13,111 nucleotides of DNA, taken from Candidatus Omnitrophota bacterium (GTDB lineage Bacteria > Omnitrophota > Gorgyraeia > Duberdicusellales > 4484-171). The notes beneath the pieces are model-generated. The model had not been told where the DNA came from. It did no database searches and saw nothing but the letters and a program-made list of their open reading frames with translations. Below are positions 1-6,242 of the stretch, in pieces. Numbering within the stretch: the stretch's first letter is position 1; each line of letters starts with the position of its first letter. Location of the stretch: NCBI GenBank assembly GCA_028710385.1, contig JAQTUC010000033.1:1-13111 (forward strand), read 5' to 3'. The position numbers and the translations under genes are program-made.

Positions 1-370
1 TGTAAAAAAGAAGAGGGAAACCGAATATCCATTCTTTTTTTAATATAATATGCGTGAGCAGCAAAAATGACAGAAAGAAGACAAATGTAAGCAGGAAAAA
101 GAAACCGTTAAGCCCCCAGTTTTTATAGAAAAGATAAGTTATAACCTGGAAAAGCCATTCGTGGTTGGTCCAAGACGCACCTTCTTTGGTAAAAGAGAAT
201 ATGTCATGCTGAACTATTGTGTTATGGGTAACAATGTATTCGCCGGACTTTGTGTGGAAAAAATAATCAACATCGCTTAAGTTATAGGAGGCATGCAAAG
301 CGAGCAAAGCAAAGAAAATAAAAAAAACCGGAAATTTTAAAATTTTTACCGCTTTATCAATCGTTTTCAT
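1..370 (-). CDS. Polytopic membrane protein, N-terminal part (runs off left edge)
   Basis: The reading frame opens at an ATG (370-368) and stays open for 123 codons to the window edge, so only the N-terminus is visible. Residues 13-28 form a hydrophobic helix. They are followed by a polar segment with an acidic pair and aromatic residues (DVDYFFHTKSGEY, 33-45), then DIFSFT (56-61) and SWTNHEW (66-72), then hydrophobic stretches at about 74-82 and 86-110. This layout, an acidic loop after the first helix and a conserved WxNHEW motif before the second, is known to me from large uncharacterised bacterial membrane proteins that resemble GT-C glycosyltransferases; the assignment is from memory and tentative. 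It starts 11 nt after the oxidoreductase gamma gene, so it is probably cotranscribed, and no Shine-Dalgarno is visible. No function can be assigned from this fragment. Confidence 0.8.
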   Translation of the reverse strand, partial: MKTIDKAVKILKFPVFFIFFALLALHASYNLSDVDYFFHTKSGEYIVTHNTIVQHDIFSFTKEGASWTNHEWLFQVITYLFYKNWGLNGFFFLLTFVFFLSFLLLTHIILKKEWIFGFPLLFY

Positions 371-381
371 TTTAAATAATT

Positions 382-921
382 TTAGAGCCGGGCAGCTTCT
401 CTGCCTTTGGATAACGCCTTAACGTTTGTATCTATCAATAAAGTATTTGAGCTGAAAATTTCCTTAAGGAAATTTATTATGCCATCCTCGCCAAGAATAT
501 CCGGTTTAAAATTTATAAGCGCGCCGAGAGCTACCATATTTGCGCATTTAATGTTTCCGCATTCAATGGCAAGCTTATTAAGAGGAAGATAAAACATTTT
601 AGCTGCGGGCGTCCGGGGCTTTTCTATCATTAAATCAGAGTTTAGTATAAGGGTGCATTTCCTGGTAATTATTTTTTTGAATTTATCAACTGACTGCTGG
701 TTTAAAAGTATTGCGACATCCGGTTCTGTAACCAGCGGGGACTGGATAGGAGTGTCTGAAATCTTTACAAAACAATAAGCTGTGCCTCCTCTTACTTCCG
801 CTCCGTAAGAAGGAAGATATGCCGCAAATTTTCCTTCTGCAACTGCCACATTTGCAATCAGCTTGCCCAGGCTCATCAAGCCCTGGCCGCCGGCGCCAGA
901 TAATAGTATATCCACTTTCAT
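382..921 (-). CDS. 2-oxoacid:ferredoxin oxidoreductase, gamma subunit
   Basis: This 179-residue protein is the gamma (KorC/VorC-type) subunit of a ferredoxin-dependent 2-oxoacid oxidoreductase, a cytoplasmic enzyme that oxidatively decarboxylates a 2-oxoacid to acyl-CoA and reduces ferredoxin. The family signature is clear: a glycine-rich GAGGQG loop at residues 9-14 and YGAEVRGG at 39-46, followed by the conserved pattern around SPLVTEPD. The length is normal for a stand-alone gamma subunit. It is the last oxidoreductase gene in the order delta, alpha, beta, gamma, 34 nt after the beta subunit. The region before its ATG is AT-rich with no clear Shine-Dalgarno. The true substrate (2-oxoisovalerate, 2-oxoglutarate or other) cannot be read from this subunit. 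Confidence 0.95.
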   Translation of the reverse strand: MKVDILLSGAGGQGLMSLGKLIANVAVAEGKFAAYLPSYGAEVRGGTAYCFVKISDTPIQSPLVTEPDVAILLNQQSVDKFKKIITRKCTLILNSDLMIEKPRTPAAKMFYLPLNKLAIECGNIKCANMVALGALINFKPDILGEDGIINFLKEIFSSNTLLIDTNVKALSKGREAARL

Positions 922-955
922 AATTAATTTATGCGAAACAATAATTTACCTGATA

Positions 956-1693
956 TTATTTGTCTTTTATAATACCCAAAGGAAATGTTTTTACCATTTC
1001 CTCCTCTATCCATTTCATTGCCGAAACCGGGCTCTTTTGCCAAACAGTAGGACAGGGGCTTAAAACCTCAACAATAGAAAAACCTTTGTTTTCAAGCTGG
1101 TTTGTAAAAGCTTTTTTAATATACTCGCGCGCTTTAAGTATTTCTTTGGGGCTTGATAAACTTGCGCGCGCGGCAAAAGCAACACCTGGCAGAGAAGCCA
1201 GTATTTCGCTAAACCGTATTGGCCAGCCTTCTTTGCTTTCGGGGTTTCTGCCCCAGGGAGTTGTTGCTGTTGCCTGTCCGACTAAAGTGGTAGGCGCCAT
1301 CTGGCCTCCGGTCATACCATAGCAGGCATTGTTTATAAAGATACAGGCAAGGTTTTCACCCCTATTTGCGGTATGAAAAGTTTCCGCCATTCCTATGGAA
1401 ACCAAATCTCCGTCTCCCTGATATGTAAAAACAAAATTGTCGGGCTTGCACCTTTTTATTGCTGTTGCAACAGCAAGCGCTCTTCCGTGCGCTGCTTCGC
1501 AAACATCAAAATTCCAGTAATCATAGGCGACAACTGCGCAGCCTACCGGAGCTACCCCTATTGTTTTTTCGCGAAGGCCAAGCTCATCAATTATCTCCGC
1601 AACCAGCCTGTGCGATATTCCATGGCCGCAGCCGGAACAATAGTGGGTGTTAGCCTCTTTCAAAGAAATTGGCCTTGTAAATTTAACTTTCAT
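956..1693 (-). CDS. 2-oxoacid:ferredoxin oxidoreductase, beta subunit (TPP-binding)
   Basis: This 245-residue protein is the thiamine-pyrophosphate-binding beta subunit (KorB/VorA-type). The TPP/Mg motif runs from GDGD at residues 93-96 to NN at 121-122, followed by YGMTGGQ. Cysteines expected to hold a 4Fe-4S cluster are C19 and C22 in CSGCGHG, with C52 in PVGC and a late one in SPCPTVW (about residue 213). Residues HGRA (69-72) match the conserved segment before the cofactor fold. Size and motif order are normal. It is separated from the alpha gene by an unusual repeat array (1715-1780). Just upstream of the ATG is TAGAAT, 8 nt before the start, but no matching -35 box was found, so a separate promoter is uncertain. 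Confidence 0.96.
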   Translation of the reverse strand: MKVKFTRPISLKEANTHYCSGCGHGISHRLVAEIIDELGLREKTIGVAPVGCAVVAYDYWNFDVCEAAHGRALAVATAIKRCKPDNFVFTYQGDGDLVSIGMAETFHTANRGENLACIFINNACYGMTGGQMAPTTLVGQATATTPWGRNPESKEGWPIRFSEILASLPGVAFAARASLSSPKEILKAREYIKKAFTNQLENKGFSIVEVLSPCPTVWQKSPVSAMKWIEEEMVKTFPLGIIKDK

Positions 1694-1714
1694 AATAATA
1701 TATTCTACTTAATG

Positions 1715-1780
1715 GTAACACGTAACAGGTAACAGGTAACACGTCTTTAAACGTGATACGTGCTACGTGGGGCGTGTTAC
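1715..1780. repeat. Inverted arrays of heptamers between alpha and beta subunit genes
   Basis: On the + strand four tandem heptamers TAACACG, TAACAGG, TAACAGG, TAACACG occupy 1716-1743. After a short spacer come ACGTGAT, ACGTGCT and ACGTGGG (1751-1771) and then GCGTGTTAC. GTAACACG-type sequence at the left (1736-1743, GTAACACG read with its overlap as 7 bp TAACACG plus G) mirrors CGTGTTAC at 1773-1780, so the transcript can fold into a hairpin. The array overlaps the end of the alpha subunit gene: its last codons (VTRPT) and TAG stop are made of repeat sequence. Confidence 0.85.
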
Positions 1781-2848
1781 TAATTTTTTAACCTGTTTTA
1801 CAATGTCTGCAACCGAGGGGATTCCTCCTCCGGTTTTACCGAGAAACTTAATATCTTTCCCCGGCAGCGAAAGTTTTACGTCATCAAGCATCTGGCCGAG
1901 GGATTGTTCAACCACCAGTATGTTTTTTATGTTTTTTGCGCATTTTTGAAGTCCTGCCTCGGGATACGGCCAAAGGCTTATCGGACGAAACAACCCTGCT
2001 TTTATTTTTTCCTTGCGAAGTATATCAACCGCCTCTAAGGCAATGCGCGCCTCTGAACCATATGCGACTATTAAGTATTTTGCGTCCTCGGTTTTATATC
2101 CTGAAAACCTCTGTTCGTTATTTTTTATTGTTTCCCATTTTTCTTTAAGTTTGCGGTTATGGGTTTCCAAACCGCCCTCTTTAAGGAAAAAAGACTTCAC
2201 TATATTTGGTTCCCTGTTTATCGCTCCTGAAAGCGCCCAGGTTTTAGCCGGAAGTTTTTTCTTAAAATCGCTCTTAGCGGGCATAACAACCGGCTCCATC
2301 ATCTGGCCTACAATTGCGTCAGCCAGAATCAAAACCGGCGTCCTGTAATAATCCGCCATATCAAAACCGAGCATAACAAGGCCTGCTGCCTCTTCAGCGC
2401 AAAATGGCGCAAGCACAGGCGTAAAATAATCTCCGTGCCCGCCGCCGCGGGTTGCCTGAAAATAGTCGCTCTGAGACGATGCAATATTACCCAAACCAGG
2501 GCCTCCGCGCATAACATTTATTATTACAGCCGGTAACTGGGCCCCTGCCATATATGATATTCCTTCCTGCTTAAGAGATACTCCCGGGCTTGATGAACTC
2601 GTTAACGCGCGCACGCCTGCTGCGGCTGCTCCAAAAACCATATTTATCGCAGCCAGCTCGCTTTCTGCCTGGATGAATACTCTTTTTTCTTCCTTCATTC
2701 TTTTTGCCATGTAGGCGGGAATTTCGTTTTGCGGAGTTATTGGGTAGCCTGCGTAAAAGAAGCAGCCTGCTTTTATGGCTGCTTCCGCCATAGCTTCATT
2801 GCCGCTCATTAATATTCTTAAACCTGATTTTATATTCTTACTTTTCAT
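1763..2848 (-). CDS. vorB: 2-oxoacid:ferredoxin oxidoreductase, alpha subunit (VorB-like)
   Basis: This 361-residue protein is the alpha subunit of a 2-oxoacid:ferredoxin oxidoreductase, carrying the pyrimidine-binding and transketolase C-terminal-like domains. YPITP at residues 35-39, followed by QNEIP, is the hallmark of the family. The segments QAESELAAINM, SSSSPGVSLKQEG, RGGPGLGN and SQSDYFQATRGGGHGD are all present and most resemble proteins annotated as VorB (2-ketoisovalerate ferredoxin oxidoreductase); VorB versus KorA specificity remains an inference. The C-terminal domain (from about residue 255, YLIVAYGSEAR) is complete. The start overlaps the end of the ferredoxin gene by 11 nt, which implies coupled translation. 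The last five codons and the stop lie within a repeat array, so the tail appears to have been altered by repeat insertion or expansion without harm to the folded core. Confidence 0.96.
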   Translation of the reverse strand: MKSKNIKSGLRILMSGNEAMAEAAIKAGCFFYAGYPITPQNEIPAYMAKRMKEEKRVFIQAESELAAINMVFGAAAAGVRALTSSSSPGVSLKQEGISYMAGAQLPAVIINVMRGGPGLGNIASSQSDYFQATRGGGHGDYFTPVLAPFCAEEAAGLVMLGFDMADYYRTPVLILADAIVGQMMEPVVMPAKSDFKKKLPAKTWALSGAINREPNIVKSFFLKEGGLETHNRKLKEKWETIKNNEQRFSGYKTEDAKYLIVAYGSEARIALEAVDILRKEKIKAGLFRPISLWPYPEAGLQKCAKNIKNILVVEQSLGQMLDDVKLSLPGKDIKFLGKTGGGIPSVADIVKQVKKLVTRPT

Positions 2849-3053
2849 AAATCTCTATACAGCAATCCGGGCAAACAACGAAACACAAACCACAACCGCT
2901 GCAACGCGATACGTCTTTAACTTTAACGTATTTTATCCCTTTTTTATTAAAATCTTTTGATACAACAAGGTTCTTTGAAGGGCAGAAGAAAACGCAAAGC
3001 TGGCAACCTTTGCATTTATCTTTGTTTATTGAAATAACGATTGGGGCGTTCAT
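2838..3053 (-). CDS. 2x[4Fe-4S] ferredoxin, delta subunit of the oxidoreductase
   Basis: This 71-residue protein is a bacterial-type dicluster ferredoxin that serves as the delta (PorD/KorD-type) subunit, passing electrons from the TPP-bound intermediate to free ferredoxin. Two CxxCxxCxxxCP motifs are visible: C14, C17, C20, C24 and C51, C54, C57, C61, each last cysteine followed by proline. Two further cysteines, C64 and C65, follow the second motif and are not needed for cluster binding. About 26 residues separate the two motifs, longer than in minimal clostridial ferredoxins and typical of oxidoreductase delta subunits. Its ATG overlaps the dxs stop codon (ATGA), and its own end overlaps the alpha gene, so it bridges the two metabolic modules. 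Confidence 0.94.
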   Translation of the reverse strand: MNAPIVISINKDKCKGCQLCVFFCPSKNLVVSKDFNKKGIKYVKVKDVSRCSGCGLCFVVCPDCCIEIYEK

Positions 3054-4924
3054 TTTTGAAGAAGAATCTCATTAGCTAAAACTTGTTTAATGCGCCCTGC
3101 AAGCGAATATCCGTCAAGGCCGTATAATTCAAAAAGTTTTTCCCTCTTTGCGAAAGTAATAAATTCGTCGGGAAAACCGGCGCAGATTAATTTGGTTTTC
3201 TCATATATCCCTTCTTTGTTTAGGAATTCTGCAACTGCGCTGCCGAAACCACAGGCAAGCGAGCCCTCTTCAATTGTAATTATTAATTTGAAGTTGTTTC
3301 CTATATATTTAAGCAACTCCTCATCAAGAGGCTTTATAAATCTTGCGTTTACAAGAGATGCGTTTATCCCTTCTCCTTTAAGCAAAGAAACGCAGTCAAA
3401 GGCATTCTTCACCATAGAGCCAAGCGCAATTACGCACACATCCTTTCCTTCGCATATAACCTGTGATTTGCCTAATGACAGCCTCTCATCAAAGCCAAGA
3501 GAATAGGCGTCCCCTTTCGGATAACGTATGCTGCAGGGTGAATTAAGGCTTAACGCAAATTCAAGGCTGTCTTCAAGCTCGCGGCTGTCTTTGGGCGCAA
3601 TGCAAACCATATTGGGAATCATCCTCAAATAACCTATATCAAAAACGCCATGGTGCGTTGGGCCGTCTTCGCCTACAACTCCTGCCCTGTCTATCGCAAA
3701 AATAACGCCTAAATTCTGAAGCGCGACATCGTGTATTATCTGGTCAAATGACCTCTGAAGAAATGTTGAATACAAAGCAACTACCGGCTTAATTCCGCCG
3801 CGGGCAAGGCCGCTTGCAAAACCTACGGCATGGGACTCGGCAATGCCGACATCATAAAATCTGTCCGGGAATTTGTTTCTGAAAAGATGCAAGCCCGTGC
3901 CCTTTGGCATTGCGGCAGTTATAGCGACTATCCTTTTGTCTTCCTTTGCCAGTTCTATAAGCTTTTTTGAAAGAATTTCTCCGTATCCATCTTTTGCCTC
4001 TTTAAGTGAAACTCCGGTAGCTGTGTTGAAACTGCCTGCGCTGTGAAAATCTTCGGGATTTTGTTCCGAGGGCTTATAACCTTTTCCTTTCTTGGTAATA
4101 ACATGCAGAATTTTCGGCCCTTTTAAAGAAACAATATTTTTAAGCGTAGGGATAAGCTTGTTAAAATCGTGGCCGTCAATGGGCCCGAAATACCTGAAAC
4201 CCAGTTCTTCAAAAAATATACCCGGAACAATTAATCCCTTAAGAGCTTCTTCAAATTTTTTTGCCCTGGCGGTAAGTTTTTTTGTAATAGCGAAATGATC
4301 AAGAAAAGACTCAAGCTCTGTTTTTATGCGGTTATAAACCGGCATTGAGGTTAGTTTCACGAGGTAATTGCTGAGAGCCCCAACCGAAGGGGAAATGCTC
4401 ATTTCGTTATGGTTAAGTATAACCAGGCAGTCGCTTTGGGCGTGGCCGCAGGCGTTAAGAGCTTCAAAGCACATTCCCCCGGTTAAAGAGCCGTCGCCTA
4501 TTATCGCAACGGTTTTTGAATTATTATTTTTTATTTTCTTTGCTTCAGCTATACCCTGCGCCCAGGAAACAACAGTTGAAGCATGGCCTGAAATATAGGC
4601 GTCATAAGCTGACTCTCCTGAGTTTGGAAAGCCGCTTAGACCTTTATATTCCCTTAAATTCACGAAAGACTCACGCCTCCCGGTTAATATCTTATGCGCA
4701 TAAATCTGATGGCCTACGTCAAAAATAATTGTATCCTGCGGCGTGTCAAGAAGGTAGTGAAGCGCAATAGTCAACTCAACGGCCCCCAAAGAAGATGCAA
4801 GATGCCCTCCTTTTTTGGAAACCACTGTAACTATTAAATCTCTTACCTCTTTGCTTAAAATATTAAGCTCGTCGGTATTGAGATTTTTCAGGTCTTTGGG
4901 CGAATTTATTTTTTCAAGAATCAT
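3050..4924 (-). CDS. dxs: 1-deoxy-D-xylulose-5-phosphate synthase
   Basis: DXS condenses pyruvate with glyceraldehyde 3-phosphate to make DXP, the first step of the MEP isoprenoid pathway and a precursor of thiamine and pyridoxal phosphate. The 624-residue length is normal. Visible landmarks are GGHLASSLG (39-47), GHQIYAHK (71-78), the TPP/Mg motif from GDGSLTGG (143-150) to NHNEMSIS (171-178), the glutamate of DVGIAE (E363), RSFDQIIHDVALQN (391-404), DRAGVVGEDGPTHHG (412-426) and IRYPKG. The transketolase C-terminal domain is complete. Two substitutions stand out: H172 in NHNEM, where NDNEM is usual, and SHA rather than QHA after the catalytic glutamate. The ATG overlaps the pilZ stop (ATGA) and the end overlaps the ferredoxin start in the same way, so all three are likely cotranslated. 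Confidence 0.98.
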   Translation of the reverse strand: MILEKINSPKDLKNLNTDELNILSKEVRDLIVTVVSKKGGHLASSLGAVELTIALHYLLDTPQDTIIFDVGHQIYAHKILTGRRESFVNLREYKGLSGFPNSGESAYDAYISGHASTVVSWAQGIAEAKKIKNNNSKTVAIIGDGSLTGGMCFEALNACGHAQSDCLVILNHNEMSISPSVGALSNYLVKLTSMPVYNRIKTELESFLDHFAITKKLTARAKKFEEALKGLIVPGIFFEELGFRYFGPIDGHDFNKLIPTLKNIVSLKGPKILHVITKKGKGYKPSEQNPEDFHSAGSFNTATGVSLKEAKDGYGEILSKKLIELAKEDKRIVAITAAMPKGTGLHLFRNKFPDRFYDVGIAESHAVGFASGLARGGIKPVVALYSTFLQRSFDQIIHDVALQNLGVIFAIDRAGVVGEDGPTHHGVFDIGYLRMIPNMVCIAPKDSRELEDSLEFALSLNSPCSIRYPKGDAYSLGFDERLSLGKSQVICEGKDVCVIALGSMVKNAFDCVSLLKGEGINASLVNARFIKPLDEELLKYIGNNFKLIITIEEGSLACGFGSAVAEFLNKEGIYEKTKLICAGFPDEFITFAKREKLFELYGLDGYSLAGRIKQVLANEILLQK

Positions 4925-5280
4925 TTTTCTGTTTTAAGGATTTCTTCAATGGCGTCACTTATAATGTGCCTGCCTTCTTCTTTTATTTCATAAAACTCTA
5001 TGCCTGTATCGTAATAGAATACGCCCTTTTTATACGGGCTTTCCTTGTCAACAACCCAGACTATCCTTCCCTTACAGGCGATAGTATTGCTTTTAATCTG
5101 TATCTCCAATCCGACAGTTGAAGATGTTTCAAGCTTCTCTTCAATAACAACGCGCACTCCTCCGGCGGAGATATTTTCGGTGTAAGTAGTTATTACATGT
5201 TCATGCAGTGTATGTATCAGAATAACACAGGGAAATTTAGCTCTTATAAATCTGCGTTTTTCTATACCTTGATAATCCAT
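4921..5280 (-). CDS. PilZ domain protein, putative c-di-GMP binder
   Basis: This 119-residue protein is a single PilZ domain with little else. Both halves of the c-di-GMP-binding signature are present: an arginine cluster KRRFIR (R9, R10, R13) and NISAGG (N36, S38, G41), which fits [D/N]xSxxG. GRIVW (71-75) and DTGIEF (91-96) are the usual later strands. No signal peptide or membrane helix is seen, so it should be cytoplasmic. The start is well supported: GAGG at 5289-5286 lies 5 nt before the ATG. It heads the dxs-ferredoxin-oxidoreductase series and overlaps dxs by 4 nt. Binding of c-di-GMP is inferred from the motifs. An effect on DXS or its neighbours is only a hypothesis from gene order. 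Confidence 0.92.
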   Translation of the reverse strand: MDYQGIEKRRFIRAKFPCVILIHTLHEHVITTYTENISAGGVRVVIEEKLETSSTVGLEIQIKSNTIACKGRIVWVVDKESPYKKGVFYYDTGIEFYEIKEEGRHIISDAIEEILKTEK

Positions 5281-5301
5281 ATTTACCTCACTTCGTTCGG
5301 C

Positions 5302-5349
5302 GGTTTACGGTTTACTGTGTATTTTTTCTGTACACTGTTAACTGTAAAC
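5302..5349. repeat. Inverted arrays of heptamers between ymdB and pilZ
   Basis: The gap of about 70 bases is mostly heptamers. On the + strand GGTTTAC occurs twice (5302-5308 and 5309-5315), then TGTGTAT, a T-rich spacer, then TGTACAC (5329-5335), TGTTAAC (5336-5342) and TGTAAAC (5343-5349). GTTTAC on the left is the inverse complement of GTAAAC on the right, so a hairpin is possible. The array abuts the ymdB stop codon. The sequence differs from the 1715-1780 array but the layout is the same. Confidence 0.8.
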
Positions 5350-5350
5350 T

Positions 5351-6139
5351 TTATCCATTCTCTGCATCCTGTTTGTATTCCACTCTTTTTATAGAGATAG
5401 CTTTGCCGGTTGCCTCATCAGCTTCAATTATAACGCCCTGTATGCGCACATCTGCTTGCGCCAGATTAAACCTGACCGGCATGTTTGTAACAAAGCGCTC
5501 AATTATCTGATGCTTCTCTCTTCCCAAAACAGAATCAAAACTGCCTGTCATACCCACATCCGTGATGTAAGCAGTCGCGCCGTCAATTATTCTTTCATCA
5601 GCAGTAGGTATATGCGTATGAGTTCCGCAGACAGCAGTAACCTTGCCCGCCAAAAAATACCCCATGGCAAGCTTTTCGCTGGTTGCCTCTGCGTGCATGT
5701 CAACGATAACTACCTTAACTTTGCTCCTTAAATCCTCTATTATATTCCTGACAGCCCGAAAGGGGCAATCCATAGGCTGCATAAAAACACGGCCGAGTAA
5801 ATTAACTACGCCTATTTTTTTACCGTCAACCTCTTTTATCAAATAACCTCTTCCCGGAGCGATGTCGCCGTAGTTAAGCGGGCGCAAAACATCCATCGTC
5901 TCAAGGACATCTTTTGCTTCCTGTTTTTTAAATATATGGTCTCCGGTAGTAACAACGTCTATGGAACTTTCAAAAAGATCATGCGCTGTGTCCGGCGTAA
6001 TGCTTGAACCGCCGGCTGAGTTTTCGCCGTTTGCAACAATAAAATCCAGGCTTAGGCTTTTTTTAAGATAAGGCAGGGCTTCTTTAATGTAAAGCCTTGC
6101 CGGCTTACCGACTATGTCCCCGATAAACAATATTCTCAT
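5351..6139 (-). CDS. ymdB: YmdB-family metallophosphoesterase (TIGR00282-type)
   Basis: This 262-residue protein matches the YmdB family of calcineurin-like phosphodiesterases, whose Bacillus member hydrolyses 2',3'-cyclic nucleotides and affects sporulation and biofilm decisions. The metal site is visible: D8 in FIGDIVG, E39-N40 in NGEN, H68 in TTGDH, H149 in DMHAEATSEK, and H174 and H176 in GTHTH. ITDVGMTG (192-199) is also typical. The residue before H68 is aspartate (D67), whereas I recall asparagine (GNH) in Bacillus YmdB. The gene follows rny, a pairing known from Bacillus (ymdA-ymdB), but here a gap of about 100 bases with its own promoter separates them. No Shine-Dalgarno lies at a usable distance before the ATG. 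Confidence 0.95.
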   Translation of the reverse strand: MRILFIGDIVGKPARLYIKEALPYLKKSLSLDFIVANGENSAGGSSITPDTAHDLFESSIDVVTTGDHIFKKQEAKDVLETMDVLRPLNYGDIAPGRGYLIKEVDGKKIGVVNLLGRVFMQPMDCPFRAVRNIIEDLRSKVKVVIVDMHAEATSEKLAMGYFLAGKVTAVCGTHTHIPTADERIIDGATAYITDVGMTGSFDSVLGREKHQIIERFVTNMPVRFNLAQADVRIQGVIIEADEATGKAISIKRVEYKQDAENG

Positions 6140-6148
6140 TGATTAGTT

Positions 6149-6177
6149 ATTCTATACCTTCTTAAAAAAATCCTCAA
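6149..6177 (-). promoter_or_regulatory. Sigma-70-like promoter for ymdB
   Basis: On the minus strand TTGAGG (6177-6172, four of six to TTGACA) is followed by exactly 17 bases and TAGAAT (6154-6149, five of six to TATAAT). The ymdB ATG begins 9 nt after the -10 box, so a start site at the usual distance would leave a leader of about 2-3 nt. This fits the absence of a Shine-Dalgarno near the ATG. Confidence 0.5.
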
Positions 6178-6185
6178 CTATTAAA

Positions 6186-6242
6186 AAACAGCCTTAAGGG
6201 CGCGCTTAGAACCGGATAAAAACTGTTTTTCGGGCCGGTTTT
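6186..6242. terminator. Hairpin region after rny, possible weak terminator
   Basis: Directly after the rny stop an inverted repeat AACCGG/CCGGTT (6210-6215 and 6235-6240) encloses a second pairing AAAAA/TTTTT (6218-6222 and 6226-6230). It is followed by a T-run on the + strand, so it looks like a terminator for antisense transcription. In the coding direction the hairpin is followed, about 20 nt later, by a short GCC/GGC hairpin and TTTTTT (6189-6184 side). Termination of rny here is plausible but weak. Confidence 0.3.

Noticed and set aside
1715..1780. The repeat arrays as CRISPR
   Set aside because: Units are 7 to 11 bases with no spacers of uniform length, and there are no cas genes.
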